A stretch of DNA of 30,704 nucleotides, from assembly GCA_045595185.1 (NCBI GenBank), contig JAZNZX010000054.1:1-30704 (forward strand), written 5' to 3'. Positions 7,776 through 15,637 of this stretch are shown in pieces. Positions within the stretch are counted from its first letter, which is position 1; every line of letters begins with the position of its first letter. The notes under the pieces were generated by a model that saw only the letters and a list, made by a program, of their open reading frames with translations, had not been told where the DNA came from and did not search any database. Source of the stretch: Fimenecus sp045595185. GTDB taxonomy: Bacteria > Bacillota > Clostridia > Oscillospirales > Acutalibacteraceae. Both the position numbers and the translations under genes were made by a program.

Positions 7776-8608
7776 AATTAAATCAGTTTTATGTGGATAA
7801 TCTTATCAAAGAAGCAATAAGTGAAGATATTAACTATATCGATGTTTCTGCTGACTATCTTATCCCGGAGGACCAGAGAAACGACTCATATTTCGTAGCA
7901 AAGGCTGACGGTGTCCTTTGTGGTCTCGATATTGCAATGCGAGTTTTCACTTTGCTTGACGATACTTTCACATATACAGTTCATAAAAACGACGGTGACG
8001 AAGTAAAAGCAGGGGACTTAATCGTTGAATTCAACGGTAAAACTGCTTGCTTACTTAAAGGTGAAAGAACGGCACTTAACATTATTCAGCATATGTCAGG
8101 TATTGCAACTGCAACTAATAAGGCAGTTAAACTTTGTGAAGGCACAAACGCATCTGTAACAGATACAAGAAAGACTTTACCGGGACTTCGTGCATTACAG
8201 AAATATGCTGTAGTTTGTGGTGGCGGTAAAAATCACAGATACAACCTTTCTGACGGTGCTATGCTTAAGGATAATCACATTGATGCAGGTGGCGGAATTA
8301 CAAACGCTGTAAAAATCTTACGCTCAAAGCTTGGTCATATGGTTAAAATCGAAGTTGAGACTCGTAACTTTGACGAAGTAAAGGAAGCGGTAGAAGCAGG
8401 TGCAGACATCATTATGCTTGACAATATGAATAACGAGCAGATGACAGAATGTGTAAAATTCATTGACGGACGAGCAAAGACAGAGGCATCAGGTAACATT
8501 ACCCTTGATAATATCGCTTCAGTTGCAAAAACAGGTGTTGATATTATCTCTTTAGGTGCATTGACTCACTCTGTTAAAGCATTTGACATCTCAATGAAAA
8601 TGAAATAA
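7772..8608 (+). CDS. nadC: Nicotinate-nucleotide diphosphorylase (quinolinate phosphoribosyltransferase)
   Basis: 278 residues, the usual length. It converts quinolinate and PRPP to nicotinate mononucleotide with release of CO2. Motifs: ERTALN (98-103), DTRKTLPGLR (131-140), GGGKNHR (150-156), KDNHI (166-170) and a late IMLDNM strand, all expected of the PRPP and quinolinate pocket. It starts within the end of nadB (ATGA at 7772-7775) with a near-perfect ribosome site AAGGAGGT at 7755-7762, so translation should be strong and coupled. Confidence 0.96.
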   Translation: MKLNQFYVDNLIKEAISEDINYIDVSADYLIPEDQRNDSYFVAKADGVLCGLDIAMRVFTLLDDTFTYTVHKNDGDEVKAGDLIVEFNGKTACLLKGERTALNIIQHMSGIATATNKAVKLCEGTNASVTDTRKTLPGLRALQKYAVVCGGGKNHRYNLSDGAMLKDNHIDAGGGITNAVKILRSKLGHMVKIEVETRNFDEVKEAVEAGADIIMLDNMNNEQMTECVKFIDGRAKTEASGNITLDNIASVAKTGVDIISLGALTHSVKAFDISMKMK

Positions 8609-8612
8609 TCCT

Positions 8613-9860
8613 ATGAATTTTAACCAATCAGTAGAATACATTCACTCACTTTTAGCATTTGGAATAAAGCCCGGACTTGAACGAATTTCTATGCTTCTTG
8701 ATTTACTCGATAATCCGCAGGATAAACTGAACATTATCCATGTTGCAGGGACAAACGGAAAAGGCTCAACCTCAACAATGATTTCCAATATGCTTATAGC
8801 AGATGGGCATAAAACAGGACTTTTTACTTCGCCTTATGTTATTGATTTTTGCGAAAGAATACAGATTGACGGTGAAAATGTAAGTAAAAATCTGTTTGCA
8901 GAATGTGTAACACAGGTGCGTGAAAAAATCGAAGAATTAAACAAACAGGACATAATTATCACAGAATTCGAAGCCATTACAGTTTCAGCCTTTCTTTGTT
9001 TTTTAAAGACAGAATGTGAGTATGTTGTGCTTGAAGTCGGTCTTGGCGGACGATTTGACGCAACAAATGTGGTAATAAAACCACAGGCAGTTGTTATTAC
9101 CTCAATTTCTCTTGACCATATTGCAATTTTAGGTGATACAATCGAAAAAATTGCCTTTGAAAAATGCGGAATAATCAAAGAAAATGTACCTGTAATCACA
9201 TCTTCACATCAACATAAAGACGCATTAAAAGTAATTACAGAAACTTGTGAAAGCAAAAACTGTAATTTAACTATTACAAATCCAAAAACACTTGAAATTC
9301 TTGATGACTCTATTTTCGGTACACTTTTTGTCTATGACGAAAATGTTTACAAAACAAAGCTTACTGGTAATCATCAGATTGAAAACACAGTAAATGCAAT
9401 CGAATGTGCAAAGGTGCTAAAATTAAGTGAAACTGCAATCGCAGAAGGTATCGAAAATACAAGAATGATTGCACGAATGGAAATTATCAGCGAAAAACCA
9501 TTGATAATTCGTGATGGTGGTCATAACGAAGGCTGTGCAGAAGCACTTTATAATTTTCTCACAAAATATGATGTGAAAAGTATCAATATGTTAATTGGTC
9601 TTATGGCTGATAAGGATGTTAAAGGGTATGTTGAGAAAATTGCACCACTTTGCAAGGCAGTTGTGGCCGTTACACCAAGCAATCCAAGAGCACTAAATGG
9701 TGATGACCTAAAGAAAATCACAGAAAAATATTGTGATAATGTAGAGTTCATAAATAATCCCAAAGAGGGATATAAATATATTCTTTCAAATACCAAAGAG
9801 GATGAAACAATACTCGTATGTGGCTCATTCTATATGATGAGTGACATCTTTGGTAGTTGA
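8613..9860 (+). CDS. folC: Folylpolyglutamate synthase / dihydrofolate synthase
   Basis: 415 residues, Mur ligase superfamily. It adds glutamate to folates (and possibly to dihydropteroate) using ATP. Seen: P-loop GTNGKGS (46-52), TSPY (72-75) with ERI (81-83) characteristic of FolC, GLGGRFDATNV, and LDHIAILG (Asp and His of the Mur-ligase centre). The C-terminal domain contains IIRDGGHNEGCAEAL. It begins 4 bases after nadC with no clear ribosome site, so it probably depends on coupling to nadC. Placement with NAD genes gives cofactor-synthesis context. Whether it has both activities cannot be told. Confidence 0.93.
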   Translation: MNFNQSVEYIHSLLAFGIKPGLERISMLLDLLDNPQDKLNIIHVAGTNGKGSTSTMISNMLIADGHKTGLFTSPYVIDFCERIQIDGENVSKNLFAECVTQVREKIEELNKQDIIITEFEAITVSAFLCFLKTECEYVVLEVGLGGRFDATNVVIKPQAVVITSISLDHIAILGDTIEKIAFEKCGIIKENVPVITSSHQHKDALKVITETCESKNCNLTITNPKTLEILDDSIFGTLFVYDENVYKTKLTGNHQIENTVNAIECAKVLKLSETAIAEGIENTRMIARMEIISEKPLIIRDGGHNEGCAEALYNFLTKYDVKSINMLIGLMADKDVKGYVEKIAPLCKAVVAVTPSNPRALNGDDLKKITEKYCDNVEFINNPKEGYKYILSNTKEDETILVCGSFYMMSDIFGS

Positions 9861-9877
9861 GAAAGGCGGAATACCTT

Positions 9878-12800
9878 ATGTACAAAGATTTTATTGAAGA
9901 CAGAATAAATGTGTTTCTTGAAGAATTTGAGAAACTTGTAATCAAAGAGAATATTCCTGTAACTGATTTTCTTTATAAGGAATGTGACTATAAGCTCGAT
10001 AACACTTTACCTGAAATTGATGACCGCTTTACACTTTTTACACCATATTTAAACCGTTGGGGTGGCAAAAAGGATAAACACGCTTGGTTTTATAATGAAA
10101 TTGAAGTGCCTGAACATTGGGACGGTGAAATTCAGCTTGCAGTAGCAAGTGATGCTCGTCTTGGTTGGTGCGATATTAATCCACAGTTTATAGCTTATGT
10201 TGACGGTAAATTACAGCAGGGAATTGATAAAAACCACCGTGAAGTATTTTTGACAAAAGGCACTCATAAAGTTTATCTTTATGCTTATTCAGGCAGTGTA
10301 CACGATGAATATGTTGACTTTGTCACAAATCTTCAGCTTGTTGACGCTAAAACAAAACAGCTTTATTACGATATAAAAGTGCCTTTTGAAATTCTCGCTT
10401 ACGAGGATGAAAATTCAAGAAACTATTTTGAAATTAAAAAGCATCTTAATAACGCTCTCAATTTCATTGATATGAGAAGTCCGTATTCAGATGAATATTA
10501 TGCTTCACTCGATAAGGCAATCGACTACCTCAAAACAGAGTTTTACGGTAAATACTGTCGTAAAGGTGATGTTTTCGCATTTTGTATCGGTCATACTCAT
10601 ATTGACGTTGCTTGGGAATGGACCCTTGCACAGACTCGCGAAAAAATTCTTCGTTCATTCTCAACTGTTTTGACACTTATGAAGAAATATCCTGAATACA
10701 AGTTTATGTCAAGCCAACCACAGCTTTACAAGTACCTTAAAATGGACGCGCCTGAGCTTTATGAAGAAGTCAAGGAAATGGTTCGTCTTGGTCGTTGGGA
10801 AGTTGAAGGCGGTATGTGGGTTGAGGCCGACTGTAATCTTTGCAGTGGTGAAAGCCTTGTCCGTCAGTTCATTTACGGTAAACGCTTTATGAAGGACGAA
10901 TTTTCGGTTGACAGTAAAATTCTTTGGCTTCCTGACGTTTTCGGATATTCGGCAGCATTACCTCAGATTCTTAATAAATGCGGAATTGATAAATTCGTTA
11001 CATCAAAAATCGGTTGGAACGAAATGAACAAAATGCCATATGACACATTTATCTGGCACGGAATCGACAATACACCTGTATTCACTCACTTTATGACAGC
11101 ACAGGATAAGCACAGAAATGTTCCGCCTGCAACAAATGTTACATATAACGGAAAACTCAATGCAAGTCAGCTTCGCGGTGCTTATGACCGTTATCAGCAG
11201 AAGGACCTTTATGACAATGTTCTTATGACATTTGGTTTCGGTGACGGTGGTGGCGGACCATACGCTAAGGATTTAGAGTATTTCCGTCGATTAGAACACG
11301 GAATTCCGGGCACAAGTACTCCGATTATGGCATTCTCAGGTGAATTCTTTAATGACATTAAGTCAAAGACAGAAAATAGTCCGAAAATTCCACATTGGAA
11401 CGGTGAACTTTATCTTGAATTTCATCGTGGTACATATACTTCACAGGCAAAGAACAAGAGAAATAATCGTAAAAGTGAGTTTATGTTCCAGCGTGCTGAA
11501 ACTCTTTCACTTATTGACGAGCATCTTAATGGCTACAAATACCGTAAGGAAGACATGATGAATGCTTGGGAAACAATTCTTCTCAATCAGTTTCACGACA
11601 TTATTCCGGGTTCATCAATCAACGAGGTTTACATTGATTCTGATGCACAGTATGCAGAAATCGGTGCAGTCGGTAATGAGATTATTGAGCAGACAACAAC
11701 AGAAATTGCAAACAATGTTGAGGCGACAGACGGTTATGTTGTATTTAACCCTCATTCATTTGTGAATAGCGGTGCAGTTTCGATTGACGGTAAATGGTAT
11801 TACGCTGAAAACATTCCTGCAAAGGGATATAAGGTGATAGAGCCTTGCGAAGAAGAAAGCAAAGTACAGGTTACTGAAAACTCAATGGAAAACGATTTCT
11901 TCCGTCTTACTCTTGATGAAAAGGGAACTTTCACAAGCATATATGACAAGAGAAATAATCGTGAAGTTCTCAAAAATGGCACACGTGGTAATGTGCTTAC
12001 TGCTTATGAGGACTACCCAAGAGAATATGATAACTGGGAAATGAGCAGTTATTATACCGAAAAGCATTGGGAAGCAGATGATGTCCAATCTGTTGAAATT
12101 CTTAACGAAGGTGAGCGCGCAGGTCTTAAGATTACGAAGAAATTCAAGTCGAGCACTATTGTTCAAAGCATTTACCTTTACAACAACATTGATAAGATAG
12201 ATTTTGAAAGCTATATTGATTGGAAAGAATCGCATCTTATTTTAAAAACTGCATTCCCTGTGGATGTTAACACAAACAAGGCAACTTATGATATTCAGTT
12301 CGGTTCAGTTGAGCGACCGACTCATAAAAACACAAGCTGGGACGCAGCAAGATTTGAAGTCTGTGCTCATAAGTATTGTGACTTGTCAGAATACGGCTAT
12401 GGCGTAAGTTTAATGAATGACTGTAAATATGGTCACGCAATTCACGATGGTGTTATGAGCCTTACATTACTTAAATGCGGTACATTCCCTGACCCTGAGG
12501 CTGATAAGTGCGAACACTATTTCACTTATTCACTCTATCCGCATGCAGGTGACTACCGTGAAGCAGGTACAATTAAGAAAGCCTATGACCTTAACATTCC
12601 TATGGTTTGCGTAAAAGCAGGGGACAATAAAGGCAGTCTTTCAAACGAATACTCACTTTTCACAGTTGATTGTGATAATGTAATCTTTGAAACTGCAAAG
12701 AAAGCAGAAACTGAAGACAGCATAATTCTTCGTGGTTGCGAATATTACAATAAGAGAACAACTGCTAATGTTAAATTCGGTTTCCAGGTTAAAAAAGCAT

Positions 12801-12910
12801 ACCTTTGTGATATGCTCGAAAACAATATTCAGGAACTCTGTGTTGTTGACAACACAATTACTGTTGATTTCAAACCATTTGAAATTAACACAATTAAAGT
12901 AATTAAATAA
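9878..12910 (+). CDS. GH38 alpha-mannosidase
   Basis: 1010 residues, typical of bacterial GH38. It hydrolyses alpha-mannosides with a zinc-bound retaining mechanism. Seen: GHTHIDVAW (238-246), whose H241 and D243 match the zinc-binding His and Asp; WLPDVFGYS (350-358), whose D353 matches the catalytic nucleophile that also binds zinc; and NQFHDIIPGSSI with the later zinc His. The N-terminal 230 residues are the usual beta-rich accessory part. No signal peptide, so probably cytoplasmic, acting on imported manno-oligosaccharides. The start at 9878 is set by AAAGGCGG with an 8-base spacer; a TTG at 9857 overlapping folC has no ribosome site. No promoter or terminator separates it from folC (17 bases), so it may be the tail of the nadBC-folC transcript. 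Confidence 0.93.
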   Translation: MYKDFIEDRINVFLEEFEKLVIKENIPVTDFLYKECDYKLDNTLPEIDDRFTLFTPYLNRWGGKKDKHAWFYNEIEVPEHWDGEIQLAVASDARLGWCDINPQFIAYVDGKLQQGIDKNHREVFLTKGTHKVYLYAYSGSVHDEYVDFVTNLQLVDAKTKQLYYDIKVPFEILAYEDENSRNYFEIKKHLNNALNFIDMRSPYSDEYYASLDKAIDYLKTEFYGKYCRKGDVFAFCIGHTHIDVAWEWTLAQTREKILRSFSTVLTLMKKYPEYKFMSSQPQLYKYLKMDAPELYEEVKEMVRLGRWEVEGGMWVEADCNLCSGESLVRQFIYGKRFMKDEFSVDSKILWLPDVFGYSAALPQILNKCGIDKFVTSKIGWNEMNKMPYDTFIWHGIDNTPVFTHFMTAQDKHRNVPPATNVTYNGKLNASQLRGAYDRYQQKDLYDNVLMTFGFGDGGGGPYAKDLEYFRRLEHGIPGTSTPIMAFSGEFFNDIKSKTENSPKIPHWNGELYLEFHRGTYTSQAKNKRNNRKSEFMFQRAETLSLIDEHLNGYKYRKEDMMNAWETILLNQFHDIIPGSSINEVYIDSDAQYAEIGAVGNEIIEQTTTEIANNVEATDGYVVFNPHSFVNSGAVSIDGKWYYAENIPAKGYKVIEPCEEESKVQVTENSMENDFFRLTLDEKGTFTSIYDKRNNREVLKNGTRGNVLTAYEDYPREYDNWEMSSYYTEKHWEADDVQSVEILNEGERAGLKITKKFKSSTIVQSIYLYNNIDKIDFESYIDWKESHLILKTAFPVDVNTNKATYDIQFGSVERPTHKNTSWDAARFEVCAHKYCDLSEYGYGVSLMNDCKYGHAIHDGVMSLTLLKCGTFPDPEADKCEHYFTYSLYPHAGDYREAGTIKKAYDLNIPMVCVKAGDNKGSLSNEYSLFTVDCDNVIFETAKKAETEDSIILRGCEYYNKRTTANVKFGFQVKKAYLCDMLENNIQELCVVDNTITVDFKPFEINTIKVIK

Positions 12911-12935
12911 AACAAAAAGCAAAGGAGAAATTATT

Positions 12936-14588
12936 ATGAAAAAATTATTATCCGTAGCATTAGTCCTTATTATGATGTTGTCAGTTTTTTCAGTAACAGC
13001 ATCAGCTGAGGCAGTAGTAATGTCAGGCTATTATGATGACGAAATCAACGGTCTTTACTATTGCTTTTATGACTATGAGGATTACTCAGAGGCTTATGTT
13101 GTAGGCTATGAAGTAAACTTTGACAGTATTGCACCTGCAGGGAATATCACTATTCCTGCAACAGTCACATATAAAGGTGACGAATATACTGTAACAGGTG
13201 TTGAAAGTGAAGCGTTTTATCAGTCAATGTTCACAACAATTACATTACCGTCAACAATTACATACATTGGTGACTACGCATTTTCAACATGTGACTATCT
13301 TGAAAAAGTAGTAATTCCTGAAACCTGTGAATTTACTTATTTCGGATTAAATGTATTTGTAACAACACCATTTGAAGCTGAAATCTATTCAAAGGATGAA
13401 GCAATTTTCGGTAAAAATGTGCTTTATTCATACATTGGCAGTGCTGACGAATATGTAATTCCTGAGGAAATCGATATTCTTGCAAATAACTGTTTCTTTA
13501 TGTCAGGCGTAAAGAGTGTTGTAATCAATGAAAGCATTACGGAAATTCCTTATTACGCATTTGCATCTTGTCGTAACCTTACATCAATTGATATTCCTGA
13601 CAATGTTGAATATATTGATGACGGTGCATTCAAGGACTGCACAAGCCTTGAAACAGTAACACTTGGTGATGGTGTAATCAGTCTTGGTATTGATTGCTTT
13701 GCAAACACAAAAATAAAGTCAATTCATTTGGGTCAGGCTGTTTATAGTGTTTTCGGTGCATTCAAAGGTTGTAATACTCTTGAATCAATCACAATTGATG
13801 AAGGAAACACAGCACTTGAAACAGACGGAAAAGCAATCTATTTCAAAACAAGCTTCTATTTTGATGATATTGATGCAGGCGACATTCTCGCTTACTATTT
13901 ACCAAGCGAAGCACAGGGTAAGGTTACATTAAACTCTGATGTTATGATGATTGGTGCTTATGCCTTCTACGGATGTAAAGACCTTAAGGAAGTTTCGGCA
14001 GAGAATATTTATGCTATTGATTCAGATGCCTTTGCAAATAGTGGCATTGAAAAGTTTACAGCAACAAAAACTATGATGATTTGGAATGGTGCATTTAAAA
14101 ACTGTAAGAATCTTACTGACATCGACCTTACAGCAACAACCTATATCGGTACAGGTGCTTTTGAAAACTGTACTTCACTTACAGAGGTTGAATTTAGCAA
14201 GGATATTTACGAAATAGGTGCCAAAGCATTTGCAAATACAGGTTTTACTGAGGTTGTGGTTTACGGTGACGACTGCTATATTGAAGAAGGCGCGTTTATG
14301 AATTGCCAGAACCTTGAAAGCGTAAGACTTGAAGAAGGTGTATATTATGTTGGTATGAATGCATTCCTTAATTGTCCTAAGCTTATGACAATTTATATGT
14401 CAAAAACAGTTAAGGGATTCGAAGACAATGCGTTCAACGGTTGTGATAATGTTACATTTGAGCTTATTAAGAACACAACAGCATATAAATATATCAAGAA
14501 CAACACTGATTTCAATTTTGAAGTAGTTGGTAATTATTCATTCTGGCAAAGAATTGTCGATTTCTTCCGTTCACTTTTCGGATTTTAA
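12936..14588 (+). CDS. Secreted BspA-like leucine-rich repeat protein
   Basis: 550 residues. Signal peptide MKKLLSVALVLIMMLSVFSV ending ASAEA (about 1-24). An N-terminal beta-rich segment with NITIPATVTYKGDEYTVTGV leads into many LRR_5 (BspA/TpLRR) repeats of the form I-x-x-x-AF-x-x-C-x-x-L-x-x-I-x-I-P from about residue 85 to 525. The tail ends in NYSFWQRIVDFFRSLFGF, an aromatic amphipathic end with no sortase LPxTG. Such proteins act outside the cell, often in adhesion. AAAGGAG lies 8 bases before the ATG. It starts 25 bases after the mannosidase and precedes mscS by 33, without clear terminators between, so cotranscription is possible. Confidence 0.9.
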   Translation: MKKLLSVALVLIMMLSVFSVTASAEAVVMSGYYDDEINGLYYCFYDYEDYSEAYVVGYEVNFDSIAPAGNITIPATVTYKGDEYTVTGVESEAFYQSMFTTITLPSTITYIGDYAFSTCDYLEKVVIPETCEFTYFGLNVFVTTPFEAEIYSKDEAIFGKNVLYSYIGSADEYVIPEEIDILANNCFFMSGVKSVVINESITEIPYYAFASCRNLTSIDIPDNVEYIDDGAFKDCTSLETVTLGDGVISLGIDCFANTKIKSIHLGQAVYSVFGAFKGCNTLESITIDEGNTALETDGKAIYFKTSFYFDDIDAGDILAYYLPSEAQGKVTLNSDVMMIGAYAFYGCKDLKEVSAENIYAIDSDAFANSGIEKFTATKTMMIWNGAFKNCKNLTDIDLTATTYIGTGAFENCTSLTEVEFSKDIYEIGAKAFANTGFTEVVVYGDDCYIEEGAFMNCQNLESVRLEEGVYYVGMNAFLNCPKLMTIYMSKTVKGFEDNAFNGCDNVTFELIKNTTAYKYIKNNTDFNFEVVGNYSFWQRIVDFFRSLFGF

Positions 14589-14621
14589 CGGATATACAAT
14601 AGAAAGAGGAGTAGATAAAAT

Positions 14622-15482
14622 ATGAACTTTGAACAGTTAAAAACAGAATTTGCAGAAATTTTTAAAAGTGTAGGTGTTGAACAGCTTACAAGTAAGCTTA
14701 TTGAATTTGCCACAACATCAGGCTTTAAACTTGTTGCAGTTATCCTTATGGTAATTATAGGTTTAAAGGCAATTAAATGGCTTAAAAAATGGATAAGAAC
14801 ATCACCTAAACTTGATAAGATTGATTCAAGTCTTCGCTCATTTGCAGTAAGCTTTGTAAGTGTTGTACTTTATGCAATTCTCTTTATAACAACACTTATG
14901 ATTCTTGGTGTTCCTGCAACATCATTTGTGGCCGTACTCACCACTTGTGCTGCTGCAATCGGTCTTGCATTACAGGGTTCACTTTCAAACTTTGCAGGCG
15001 GAATTATGATACTACTCTTCAAGCCTTTTAAGGTAGGAGATTATATCGAAGCAGCAGGTGAAAGTGGCTTTGTAAGTGAAATTTCAGTTGTTTATACAGA
15101 ACTTCTTACATGGGATAACAAGAGAATTACAATTCCAAATGGTACACTCACAAATTCTGTTATTGAAAACTATTCTTCAGAAGACCTTCGTCGAGTTGAC
15201 CTTACGTTCAAAACAGCATATGATTGTGATATGACAACTGTGAAGAATGTTATTGGAAAAGTTATCGAAAATAATCCGATGGCGCTTAAAAATCCTGCAC
15301 CGTTTGTCCGTCTTTCAGCACACGGTGAAAGTGCAAATGAGTACACAGTTCGTATCTGGTGTAAAAACGCTGATTATTGGGATGTGTATTTTGATACAAT
15401 CGAAAATGTTGAAAAAGCATTCAACGAAAACGCAATTAAGGTTCCACTCAATCAGCTTGATGTTCATGTCAACAATAAATAA
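14622..15482 (+). CDS. mscS: Small-conductance mechanosensitive channel, MscS family
   Basis: 286 residues, the same length as E. coli MscS. Three membrane segments are visible (about 35-56, 75-97 and 101-133). The pore helix and following run AAIGLALQGSLSNFAGG (111-127), KPFKVGDYIE (134-143) and IPNG (171-174) are the family signature, and the C-terminal third is the usual soluble vestibule. It releases solutes under hypo-osmotic shock in the inner membrane. AAGAGGAG lies 10 bases upstream. A terminator follows at 15496. Confidence 0.94.
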   Translation: MNFEQLKTEFAEIFKSVGVEQLTSKLIEFATTSGFKLVAVILMVIIGLKAIKWLKKWIRTSPKLDKIDSSLRSFAVSFVSVVLYAILFITTLMILGVPATSFVAVLTTCAAAIGLALQGSLSNFAGGIMILLFKPFKVGDYIEAAGESGFVSEISVVYTELLTWDNKRITIPNGTLTNSVIENYSSEDLRRVDLTFKTAYDCDMTTVKNVIGKVIENNPMALKNPAPFVRLSAHGESANEYTVRIWCKNADYWDVYFDTIENVEKAFNENAIKVPLNQLDVHVNNK

Positions 15483-15495
15483 TTTATAAAAAATA

Positions 15496-15521
15496 AAGCG
15501 GGGTCATAAGACCTCGCTTTT
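15496..15521 (+). terminator. Rho-independent terminator after mscS
   Basis: AAGCGGGGTC and GACCTCGCTT pair with one G-T, with an ATAA loop and TTTT at the end. It closes the transcript that contains mscS. Confidence 0.8.
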
Positions 15522-15584
15522 GTCGTTTGAATATACAAATTCCAATTGTTTGATACACATATTATAACACAATAATTTATAATA

Positions 15585-15613
15585 TTGAAGTTAAAAAAGT
15601 TATGTGGTAAAAT
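15585..15613 (+). promoter_or_regulatory. Promoter of the GH127 gene
   Basis: TTGAAG (15585-15590), exactly 17 bases, then TAAAAT (15608-15613) with a TGG extension. The AAGGAG ribosome site follows at 15624. Confidence 0.75.
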
Positions 15614-15637
15614 ATAAAAAAATAAGGAGAGATGTTG

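Noticed and set aside
9857..9877. TTG start of the GH38 gene overlapping folC
   Set aside because: No ribosome site; ATG at 9878 has AAAGGCGG at 8 bases.
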